A program made the translations under genes and the position numbers. Shown here in pieces: positions 24,723-32,814 of a stretch of DNA of 35,132 bases. Every line of letters begins with the position of its first letter. Within the stretch, counting starts at the first letter, position 1. The DNA comes from a virus, in IMG/VR virus record IMGVR_UViG_3300042383_001511, positions 1 to 35,132 of that record; one strand, written 5' to 3'. Under the pieces are notes generated by a model. That model did no database searches. It was not told the origin of the DNA and saw only the letters and a list, made by a program, of their open reading frames with translations.

Positions 24723-27575
24723 ATGACTTTATCTGCTGTAATCAATGGAACAAGAGTTGTAGTTCCAGGAGTTTATTCTTCTGTAAAAGTGGAAGACAAC
24801 CTTGCAAACGTTGCTCCTGGTCCAAGAAATATCCTAATTATCGGTGAAGCGACTAAAGGCGTTCCTGGTGCTCTACTCGATCTTGGAAGAACCTTTTTCA
24901 CTGATTATCAGTCTGTAAAAAATTATTACGGCTCTGGCCCAATCGTTGATGCGGCAAGAATGCTTTTTTCAAACCAAGCAAGCCCTGTATTTGCTGGATC
25001 ACTTAATAGCCTTTATGTTTATAAAACGAACGATTCAGGCTTAGCTTCAATGAACATCATGCGCGGAGCTAGCCTCTACGCAACTATCGCTGCTGCTGAA
25101 TATGGCGAAGACGGTAATGCAATTTCTGCAAAAATCGAGCAAGCCTCTGCTGAGATTAAGCCTAAAGCAACCGCTAGAGCTTTAATGAGTACAGGAGGTG
25201 GTGCTTATAAAGTTCGTGTATCTGGTGGTGCTGAACAAGAATTTATTGCTCCCCCAGAAGCAACTGTCGCTGAAGTAGTAGCCGTTTTCAATGCGACAGC
25301 AGTCGGATTTTCCGCTACCGGTGGTGAATTAAAATCACTAGCTCTTGTTGATGGTCAAACTTTGACTCTTTCACCAGATGTCGATCACCCAACAAAAATA
25401 ACAATTTCTAGATCGGCAGGATCTTTTCCAGCTTCTATTGTTGCGGGAGACATTGTTTATATTCCCGTGGGTTCTGCTCTTTCCGGCCCAGCTGACGAAA
25501 ATTGTGGTAATTACGAAATTCAATCTACTTCTTCCGCGTCCATGGTTCTAGACCGTCTCGATGCTTGCGTCGCTGCTGGCCAAAGGACAATCCAAGAATG
25601 TGTTGCAATCTCAGGTGCTGTTTCTGGTGACCAAACAGCAGTAGCAACTGCTGAGATGATGGTTTTTGCTCCAGTTACGATTGAAGTGACAGAAGCTACA
25701 AAAAATGGTGCCGCTGCATCCCTAGAAATTTATGCTCCAGACGGACAGATTTGGGCGCCTTCTAAATTTATGGCAACTTCTGCTAAAAAGGCAGCAGTTT
25801 CAAGCAATGTTTCTCTCTCTGCATCTATTTCATTGACAATGAACGGTTCCGAAGGATCGTTTGCTCTTAGCAGTGGTGCTTTTGCTGTAGCTCCTAAAGT
25901 TGGTGAATTACTTATAGTGCCTTCTGACAGTGTTCTTAAGGGAGACGATTCTAAAAACGTCGGCGCTTGGTTGGTTGTATCAGCGGGTGCTTCTGTTATC
26001 AAGGCTGTTAAGTGCATTACTGGATTCCCAGTTAGCAATCCAGTTTCTGTTGCAGCTGTAGCTTTAGACGGCCAGACAATGCCCTTTTATATTAAAGAAA
26101 ACGGTATTAGTTCTGTAGTTGGTCCAGTAATTATTCGTTCTGCTACTGAAAAACAAGTAAGAATCATTGCTTCTCGCTTGACTGACGGTGCTCAATTTCC
26201 TAATTCACCAGTTGGCGGTCGCGTTGTCCTCGAATTAGGATATGCAGGTACTTCTGGTACAGTTACAATTACAAAAGATAAACGACTAAAAACTTCTGTT
26301 GTAGGCGGTTCTGGTGTTAATCTTGATGTATTGTTATCAAAATATAATACAATTGGCGATTTAATTGCATTTATCAATACAAAAACAGGTTATTCAGCAC
26401 GCGTTTCAGACAGCCGCTGGCGCAGCCTTAGTCCATCAGTAATTGACCAAGTTGAAGCTGTTGGTATTTGCGCAGGCCACGAATCTAATTCATTCCCAGG
26501 GCTCTTGAAATCAGACTATTTTGATTTCAAATCACTTGTCGATAACAATTTTGGTTTGATTAGCTTTGTTGAGAACTCTGCATCTCCTGCTTTTGCTGGT
26601 CTTCCAGATGTAATGTCAGCACCCAAATTCCTTGAAGGTGGTTCGGTAGGAGCAACTTCTGGTATTGCCATTCAAGCAGCTCTTGATGCAGCTCTCAAAA
26701 TTGATGTATCACAAGTGATCCCCTTGTTTAGCCGCGATTCCGACAAAGATATCGAAGACGGCCTAACAGACCAAGCAAGTGAATACGCAATTGATGCTAT
26801 TAACTCTGCCGTAAGAGGTCACGTTCAAACAGCTAGCTCTGTACAATTCCAACGTGAACGTTTTGCACTATGTAGTGTCCACAGCTCTTTTGCCACTGCT
26901 AAGCAAAAAGCTGCAGAATTAAGCAGCGAACGTGTTCAAATGGCATTCCAGCAGGTTCGTTCTATTAATTCAAACGGCGATGTCCAATGGTTCTTACCAT
27001 GGATGCTTGCATGTGCAATGGCAGCCGGTCGTGCTCAGGCAATTCTCGGTACATCTCTTCTTAGAAAGAGCTTCCAAGTTTCTAACGTTAAACACGTTGG
27101 CGACCTTAGCCTCTTCTCTGATGTTTTTGTTCCCGACTTTGATGCCGATACTAAAGAATTGGACGAGGCAATCGAAGCTGGTTTGATTGTTCTAAGATCA
27201 GTAACTGGCTTTGGTGTTCGTATGGAATCGCCAGATCTTTCTACTCGTTCAAGACAAAACGATCCAAAAGGCTGGTACTACGAGCGCGTTAACGTTCAGT
27301 TTGTTGTTGATGAAGTTGTAAAAACACTTCGCTCAACCCTCGATAACTTCATTGGCGAAAGAACAACGGATGTTTCACCAACCGTAGTATCTAAGTCAGT
27401 ACAAGATATCTTGGCAAGTTTTGTTGCTCAGGGCGCTCTTAGACAATTCAGTGTTGATTCAATCATTCTCGATGGTAATACATACAAAGTGACAATTAGT
27501 GTATTCCCAGTAGAAGCTGTTGAATTTATCACGGTAGATGTTCTTGCCCGTAGATCAACTGGCGTAACGGCTTAA
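24723..27575 (+). CDS. Tail sheath protein
   Basis: A 950-residue protein, longer than the T4 sheath (about 660). The N-terminus VINGTRVVVPGVYSSVKVEDN and the C-terminal third are typical of sheath proteins: ERFALCSVHSSF, an AGRAQAILGTSLLRK-like segment, GLIVLRSVTGFGVRM, YYERVNVQFVVDEVVKTLRS and KVTISVFPVEAVEFITVDV. The middle (about residues 150-500) is a large beta-rich insertion that would project from the tail surface. It polymerises around the tube and contracts on infection. It is followed by a strong terminator. Confidence 0.88.
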   Translation: MTLSAVINGTRVVVPGVYSSVKVEDNLANVAPGPRNILIIGEATKGVPGALLDLGRTFFTDYQSVKNYYGSGPIVDAARMLFSNQASPVFAGSLNSLYVYKTNDSGLASMNIMRGASLYATIAAAEYGEDGNAISAKIEQASAEIKPKATARALMSTGGGAYKVRVSGGAEQEFIAPPEATVAEVVAVFNATAVGFSATGGELKSLALVDGQTLTLSPDVDHPTKITISRSAGSFPASIVAGDIVYIPVGSALSGPADENCGNYEIQSTSSASMVLDRLDACVAAGQRTIQECVAISGAVSGDQTAVATAEMMVFAPVTIEVTEATKNGAAASLEIYAPDGQIWAPSKFMATSAKKAAVSSNVSLSASISLTMNGSEGSFALSSGAFAVAPKVGELLIVPSDSVLKGDDSKNVGAWLVVSAGASVIKAVKCITGFPVSNPVSVAAVALDGQTMPFYIKENGISSVVGPVIIRSATEKQVRIIASRLTDGAQFPNSPVGGRVVLELGYAGTSGTVTITKDKRLKTSVVGGSGVNLDVLLSKYNTIGDLIAFINTKTGYSARVSDSRWRSLSPSVIDQVEAVGICAGHESNSFPGLLKSDYFDFKSLVDNNFGLISFVENSASPAFAGLPDVMSAPKFLEGGSVGATSGIAIQAALDAALKIDVSQVIPLFSRDSDKDIEDGLTDQASEYAIDAINSAVRGHVQTASSVQFQRERFALCSVHSSFATAKQKAAELSSERVQMAFQQVRSINSNGDVQWFLPWMLACAMAAGRAQAILGTSLLRKSFQVSNVKHVGDLSLFSDVFVPDFDADTKELDEAIEAGLIVLRSVTGFGVRMESPDLSTRSRQNDPKGWYYERVNVQFVVDEVVKTLRSTLDNFIGERTTDVSPTVVSKSVQDILASFVAQGALRQFSVDSIILDGNTYKVTISVFPVEAVEFITVDVLARRSTGVTA

Positions 27576-27598
27576 TTAGGTTAAGTTGTTTTTTTAAC

Positions 27599-27641
27599 AA
27601 TGGCTCTGAGGGCAGAAAAGTCTTCAGAGCCATTTTATTTT
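27599..27641 (+). terminator. Strong intrinsic terminator
   Basis: AATGGCTCTGA (27599-27609) pairs with TCAGAGCCATT (27624-27634), an 11-bp perfect stem, followed by TTTTATTTT. It ends the sheath transcript, so genes from 27687 onwards probably have another promoter or rely on read-through. Confidence 0.92.
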
Positions 27642-27686
27642 CTCTAAAAATACTATATATTTAAATAAAATTTTTGAGGTTTGGTT

Positions 27687-28394
27687 GTGAAAAAGAATAA
27701 TAATAAAAACGGAATTACACCAAATTATTCGGAATCGTCATTTATCAAAAGAGAAGATCCTCTTAGTTGCTTTGATGAGCGACCCGTAGATATGACTGCA
27801 GAAGAATTTGAGCTTGCAAAAACTACAGCTAAGAATATAGGCAGTCGATTACCCTCTCAAGTAGAACAATCTGCTTTTTACTTTTATTACATGGGTGCAA
27901 GCTGGGAAGAAATTGCCAATAAATTAAACATTCCACTTGGAATTCTTCTTTACACAGGTATTTTTTATAAATGGCAAGAGCGAAAGAAGCTAGTCACTAG
28001 TGTGCGTGCAGGCGAGAAGGTTACTAGAGCAGACGCTGCAGCTATCGATTTAGTTACTGACGCTATTGTTGCGACCGCCGCCTTATATAAGCAACAAATA
28101 GCAGAAGTCATCAAAGATCCTACGCAGGCAAAAAACTGTCCGCTTATACCTAAAAACTATCGGGATTTTATGACTTTGTTAGATATGTTGCAATCTTTGC
28201 AGACTAAAGAAGCAGAAGGCAAGTCAGCAAGCGGCACTGTAGTTAATGTGAACGTTGCAAATTTAAATAATTCTCCAAAAAATAAAGTCGAAACAATTGA
28301 AGCACAACCAGTTGATGCTCTTTTAATTGAAGAAAAATCAGATAAAGACCGATTAGAACTTTTAGAATTACTGGAAAAGGTAAAAACTAGATGA
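27687..28394 (+). CDS. Possible small terminase subunit
   Basis: The GTG at 27687 is the best start (TGAGG seven bases before); a TTG two codons upstream is also in frame. The 235-residue protein contains YYMGASWEEIANKLNIPLGI, a helix-turn-helix-like segment, then KWQERKK, a long helical part (AIDLVTDAIVATAALYKQQIA) and a Lys/Glu-rich helical end. A small terminase is expected near the large subunit at 29889, and helix-turn-helix plus oligomerising helices fit. There is no direct sequence match that I can name. Confidence 0.5.
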   Translation: MKKNNNKNGITPNYSESSFIKREDPLSCFDERPVDMTAEEFELAKTTAKNIGSRLPSQVEQSAFYFYYMGASWEEIANKLNIPLGILLYTGIFYKWQERKKLVTSVRAGEKVTRADAAAIDLVTDAIVATAALYKQQIAEVIKDPTQAKNCPLIPKNYRDFMTLLDMLQSLQTKEAEGKSASGTVVNVNVANLNNSPKNKVETIEAQPVDALLIEEKSDKDRLELLELLEKVKTR

Positions 28395-29320
28395 GCGCAA
28401 AATCTAAGGCTTTAAATCTATATAAACATTTTGATCAATATCAAGAATTTGCATGGATGGATGGCCGAGAAGTTGCGATAGATTCAGTAATAGAGCAAAA
28501 ATATTGGGATTTTGCCATTGAAAGAATGAAAATTTTTCATCTTAAAGACAGTGGTCAGCCTAGACCTTGGACCGAAGATGTAATTTTAAATAGAAATTAC
28601 TTCACAAACTGTTACAGAGAACTTGATAAAGTTTCTTTGTGGATTCACGAGTGGCTACAACCATGCCTTTATGATAAGAAGATAGCTTTACTTAATATTA
28701 TGTTCGCTAGATATATCAATTTACCCCAAACTCTTGAAATTGTAGGGAACATTTCTTTAGATAAATCTGAAAATTTAGAATCTCGAGCTAGATTTGCCGC
28801 CATCGAAGGACCTAAATTTAACACAGCTTATTTGTTTCCTCAAGCAGGGTTATCTATTATTGGGGCTAAAACTCGCGAAGAGTTTTTATACGAAAAACTA
28901 CCAGAGCTTGTTCATCCTATTTATGAACTGTTGATGTCCGATAAAAAACATAGTATTCAGCATCTTACAAACAGCATTCATGCAATTTTAGGGTTTAAAA
29001 ATCCATTCCATATGACAGAAATTATGATGGATTTTGGTTACCAATTTCCTGAATATATTGATGAATTTAAATATTTGGAAATGGGTCGTGGAGCAGCACC
29101 CACTTGTAAGATACTCAATCCTAAAGCTAAGCCAGAAGATGTAGCATTCACTTTAATGAAACATCAGCCGGTAGAAAGTTTTCCTTATCTTACACTTAAT
29201 GATAAAAAGATATTAATTACAACATGTAACATTGAAGGGATTGCCTGTGAATTCAGAAAATATTGCAGCCTTCTTGAAGGAAAAGGAAGAAACCGCAAGT
29301 ATTATGGGCAGCCCCTTTGA
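28391..29320 (+). CDS. Alpha-glutamyl/putrescinyl-thymine pyrophosphorylase-like protein (aGPT-Pplase, HMUDK_hel domain)
   Basis: A 309-residue protein coupled to the preceding gene by ATGA. YWDFAIERMKIF (39-49), QPRPWTEDVIL (56-66), NYFTNCYRELDKVSLWI (69-85), GRGAAPTCKI (232-241) and the C-terminal NIEGIACEFRKYCSLLEGKG (280-299) with RNRKYY match the helical domain shared by phage aGPT-Pplases and related 5-hmdU kinases (known family pattern: FxNVYRELDRVT, then LCEFDKYxR..GEGRxRxxY). In known phages these enzymes replace the pyrophosphate of activated hydroxymethyl-thymine in DNA with an amine or amino acid. The kinase, hydroxymethylase and other partners are not in this window. Its place directly before the oxygenase and terminase suggests a step late in DNA maturation. 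Confidence 0.8.
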   Translation: MSAKSKALNLYKHFDQYQEFAWMDGREVAIDSVIEQKYWDFAIERMKIFHLKDSGQPRPWTEDVILNRNYFTNCYRELDKVSLWIHEWLQPCLYDKKIALLNIMFARYINLPQTLEIVGNISLDKSENLESRARFAAIEGPKFNTAYLFPQAGLSIIGAKTREEFLYEKLPELVHPIYELLMSDKKHSIQHLTNSIHAILGFKNPFHMTEIMMDFGYQFPEYIDEFKYLEMGRGAAPTCKILNPKAKPEDVAFTLMKHQPVESFPYLTLNDKKILITTCNIEGIACEFRKYCSLLEGKGRNRKYYGQPL

Positions 29321-29882
29321 AAAAACTAATCTTGGCTCATGTATTACCGAGTACATTCTTCCATCTGAATATGAAAATGTTTTTAAACAGTTAATTAAAA
29401 ATATGCCAGATGAACTTTGGGAAAAAGCAGCTATAGGAGCGGGCCAAAGGCTTGTTCCATCTGCCAGACAATGCGATATATTATTTTTAACCGCCGGAGC
29501 TCAAAATAATAGTATTCTAAAAACATTAGATACCTATGTTTTAAACGTTTTTAAAAAAGTTATGAATTCTTATCAAGAAGAAAATCATGTTCTAATCACC
29601 GCAGATGAAGGCTTCCAGATACTCAAATATCATGAAGGCGGCTTTTATAAAGTTCATGTTGATGGTGGTGAAAACTTTTTATATAGAAAAGTTTCTGGTA
29701 TTTTATATATAAACGATGATTATGATGGAGGCGAATTAGAATTTACTAAATTTAATTTAAAAATTAAACCCAAAAAAAATTCAATTTTATTATTTCCATC
29801 AAATTATGCATACGAACATATTGCTCATACGGTTACAAAAGGTGAAAAAATATGTATAGTTTCGTGGTTTTTTTCAAGATAA
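29247..29882 (+). CDS. Prolyl-4-hydroxylase-type 2OG-Fe(II) oxygenase
   Basis: The GTG at 29247 follows AAGGGA at ideal distance and overlaps the aGPT-Pplase gene by 74 bases; the ATG at 29304 would overlap by 17 but has a poor ribosome site. The 211-residue protein carries LKYHEGGFYKVHVDG (His137 and Asp139, the HxD metal pair), RKVSGILYINDDYDGGELEF, and HIAHTVTKGEKICIVSWFF with His194 and Lys201 in the 2-oxoglutarate-binding position. This is the P4H-like fold. Substrates in phages are mostly unknown. Adjacency to the thymine-modifying enzyme makes a modified base, or a protein bound to DNA during packaging, a reasonable guess. Confidence 0.78.
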   Translation: MNSENIAAFLKEKEETASIMGSPFEKTNLGSCITEYILPSEYENVFKQLIKNMPDELWEKAAIGAGQRLVPSARQCDILFLTAGAQNNSILKTLDTYVLNVFKKVMNSYQEENHVLITADEGFQILKYHEGGFYKVHVDGGENFLYRKVSGILYINDDYDGGELEFTKFNLKIKPKKNSILLFPSNYAYEHIAHTVTKGEKICIVSWFFSR

Positions 29883-29888
29883 ATAAAT

Positions 29889-31808
29889 ATGAGTAAAAAA
29901 CAGCAATTAACAAATGAAAATCAATTAAATGCAGCACTAAACCAGCTGTATGAAGAGCAGTTTTTTGCTGTTTGTGAAAGTAAAGCCCAGCTTAAACAAT
30001 GGATTAAGACATTTTTAGATATTGATTTGCCAGACTGCACTGTGGATGAAAACAGTAACTCTAATCCAATGGATTTTATTTGGGATGTCTACTCAGCAGC
30101 TAAAGACGGCGACCCTAACAGAACTACATTTGTAGTAGCTGCGAGTCGTAACTCGGCAAAAACGCTCGCATCTTCTATCATTGAATTCTTATTAATGGTG
30201 CATTTTGCCCGAGACATAGTACACATGGCAGCAATTTTGGACCAATCTTTAGCGGCGATTCGATACTTAGATAAATATCTAGCTCTGCCGATTATTTCTA
30301 ATTTTGCCAAAACCGACAGCAAACGTATTAAAGAGCTTAATAGACTACCGCCGTCGCCTCATCGACCCGTTGGTTACAGCAAACTACAAGTCGTTGTGTC
30401 GACTAAAAAATCTGCAAACGCGCAACGTGCGTCTTGTTTGATATTTGATGAGCTAGATCTTATTGATAAAGACATTCTTTCCGAGGCCACTTTTATTGCA
30501 GACCCAGACCGCTCTGGTAAACCTCCAATATTTATTTACCTTTCATCTCGTAAATCCGGTTCTGGACCAATTCAACAAAAAATTGACGAAGCAGATATGC
30601 CAAATTCGGGCATCAGATTGCACAAATGGTCGATTGTAGATTGGATGCAAGCTTGTCCGTCAGAGCGCCATAAGCCAGAATTGCCACAAAGCATGCTCCA
30701 TGTCCATCCCGAAACGCTAGAAGTATTGCCAAATAATGCATTCAATGCTCTTAATCCGGAATCTAAGGCTGTATATTCGTCTATTTTGGCATACGAAGGG
30801 TGCAAAACCTGTCCAGTGTTTTCTATTTGTCGCACCAAATCTGTTAAACAACAGTCTAAATCAAAAATGTTACGCGATTTAGGCTTTGTTAAGAACACTT
30901 TACTCAATGCTGGTGATCCAGATAAGATTAATGCACAGATTCTTAATTTAAAACCTGAGTCTTCGGGCATTGTTTTTAACAAATTTAATCGAAATATTCA
31001 CGTAAAATCAGCACAAGAATGCTGGAATTTCGCTTTCAATAGTTTTCCAACAGACCGTTTTGGTAATATACGAGATATTTCAAAAGACGAGTTGGTTAGG
31101 GAGCTCAGAGCAAATGGTTGGCGATTGCATTGTGGTGTAGATTTTGGATTCATTGACCCAGCAGTAGCCGTTTTAATAGCGTATAAAAAATCCGATGATA
31201 AAGTACTTGTTCTACACACAGAACATTCAACTGGATACGCTAACCCAGACTGGCTAGCTTTTGTAAAAGAAAACGTATATTTGCGATATGGATTTGATTT
31301 GTTATGCCCAGATACTGCAGATAAGTCTTCAACTTCTGTAGCGGGTAGCATGAATATGCCAGCTAGGGGCGAAAAACCATTAACAATCGATACAGGTGTA
31401 TCGTGGATTCGTTCAAAATTGTGGAATGCAATGAGACAACAAGCCCATTTCATTATTTTAGATGACCCTAAAAATTTGTTTTTGATTAAATGCATGGAAA
31501 ATTGGACATACGCAAAAGGCGCCATGGGGTATGATTACTCCCGTTTTGCTGACGACGACTTTACTCACGGACCTGACGCCCTTCGTTATGCAATTGACCC
31601 ATTTATAACCAGCAATGCATCTGTTATTCAAGCTTCTCAAGCCGATCAGTTTGATTATACTAAAAAGCCTAGCTTTACTACTGTCGAAGGCATGCAAGAA
31701 GCGTTGCGTATGCATTATGCTGCTGAATACAATATAGATATTAAGAAAAAGAACCAAGAAGACGAAGAAAAAATGTTAAAATCGGGTAGCGCAACTATTT
31801 TATTTTAG
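29889..31808 (+). CDS. terL: Large terminase subunit (TerL)
   Basis: A 639-residue protein. The ATPase Walker A segment is FVVAASRNSAKT (81-92), with Ala where many enzymes have Gly. Walker B is CLIFDELDLID (183-193). The C-terminal nuclease has three expected acidic residues: Asp418 in GVDFGFIDPAVAVLIAY, Asp475 in DTADKSS and Asp563 in FTHGPDALRYAI. A Cys-rich insert (YEGCKTCPVFSICR, about residues 300-315) lies between the two domains. The enzyme pumps and cuts phage DNA into heads at the portal. The gene follows the oxygenase closely and precedes a structural gene and the portal. Confidence 0.92.
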   Translation: MSKKQQLTNENQLNAALNQLYEEQFFAVCESKAQLKQWIKTFLDIDLPDCTVDENSNSNPMDFIWDVYSAAKDGDPNRTTFVVAASRNSAKTLASSIIEFLLMVHFARDIVHMAAILDQSLAAIRYLDKYLALPIISNFAKTDSKRIKELNRLPPSPHRPVGYSKLQVVVSTKKSANAQRASCLIFDELDLIDKDILSEATFIADPDRSGKPPIFIYLSSRKSGSGPIQQKIDEADMPNSGIRLHKWSIVDWMQACPSERHKPELPQSMLHVHPETLEVLPNNAFNALNPESKAVYSSILAYEGCKTCPVFSICRTKSVKQQSKSKMLRDLGFVKNTLLNAGDPDKINAQILNLKPESSGIVFNKFNRNIHVKSAQECWNFAFNSFPTDRFGNIRDISKDELVRELRANGWRLHCGVDFGFIDPAVAVLIAYKKSDDKVLVLHTEHSTGYANPDWLAFVKENVYLRYGFDLLCPDTADKSSTSVAGSMNMPARGEKPLTIDTGVSWIRSKLWNAMRQQAHFIILDDPKNLFLIKCMENWTYAKGAMGYDYSRFADDDFTHGPDALRYAIDPFITSNASVIQASQADQFDYTKKPSFTTVEGMQEALRMHYAAEYNIDIKKKNQEDEEKMLKSGSATILF

Positions 31809-31816
31809 GGGCAATC

Positions 31817-32803
31817 ATGGCTCTTTTGAATTTTTATATGTCAAGACTTTGCTACAATGACGCAAATCCGTCGCAAAGTCCAAAACAACGTAATTTTGAC
31901 TTTTTGTCTTCTGTAGAAGGCTTGTCGGTTACTAACCCTATTAGCGAAACGCGGTCTATTCTGCCTGGCCAGACTATTTTGCTACAGTCAACTGCACGAT
32001 CTATCGCCCCTAATCTTGCCGCATCTGAGTTCTCTATAACCCTTCCTAAAATGGGAGCAGATTTAGCTAGATTGCGTTGGACAGGTGTTGGACCTGCCCC
32101 CGCATTTAGAACAGCACGAAGTACTGCCCATTCTGCGACAACGCAGTATTCTGCTCAAAGAATGAGCCCTTCTGCGGTGCAAATTTTGCTTGTCGGAGGT
32201 GGAGTTAACTTAGCCTCAGTGGTTGAAGGCGATATAGTTTATTTGCAGGAAAGCGATTCATCGTTTACGTCACCACTAAACCCCTCTTCGGTTGGTCGCA
32301 GTTACGTAGTTTTATCCAAAGACGCTAACTCTGTTATCGTCCGAGATAATGGCATGATTTCTGAAGAAGTAAATATTGTGTTGGGAGCCGATTTTTCCTC
32401 GGTCATTAGGTTTTTCTCTGCCGATGGTGTACAAGTTGGCGATAAAATTAGAATTGCCAAAAATTCTGCATTTAATTCTGAAAATAAAGTAAAAGATTTT
32501 CAGGTAATTGATGTTACAGATAGAGATATTATCTTTTATAATCCACAAGTTATCCCGGAAACAAAAGTAGCTGGCGTGGCATCTCCGTTTTTGTTTTATT
32601 CTAGATTGATTAATTTTGTTTGTATTGAAGCCGATAGCACAATCTATTTAGATTTTGATAGTTCAGGAAATGAATTTCCAGTTATTAATGGAAATTCAGG
32701 TTCTGCATTATTTTCAGCCACAACTAATTTAATTAGTATTGCTGCTACAAATAAAAACTCAGAACCAATAACTGTGTCGGTTCAGAGCTGCACTATTGAA
32801 TAA
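31817..32803 (+). CDS. Virion structural protein between terminase and portal
   Basis: A 328-residue protein with LPGQTILLQSTARSIAPNLA and a beta-rich body containing VNLASVVEGDIVYLQES, SYVVLSKDANSVIVRDNG and VQVGDKIRIAKNSAF. These stretches resemble repeated small barrel modules. No enzyme motif. It is separated by only a few bases from terL and the portal gene, so it is probably a capsid, collar or internal head protein. Confidence 0.6.
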   Translation: MALLNFYMSRLCYNDANPSQSPKQRNFDFLSSVEGLSVTNPISETRSILPGQTILLQSTARSIAPNLAASEFSITLPKMGADLARLRWTGVGPAPAFRTARSTAHSATTQYSAQRMSPSAVQILLVGGGVNLASVVEGDIVYLQESDSSFTSPLNPSSVGRSYVVLSKDANSVIVRDNGMISEEVNIVLGADFSSVIRFFSADGVQVGDKIRIAKNSAFNSENKVKDFQVIDVTDRDIIFYNPQVIPETKVAGVASPFLFYSRLINFVCIEADSTIYLDFDSSGNEFPVINGNSGSALFSATTNLISIAATNKNSEPITVSVQSCTIE

Positions 32804-32814
32804 TAGGTGTTAAG

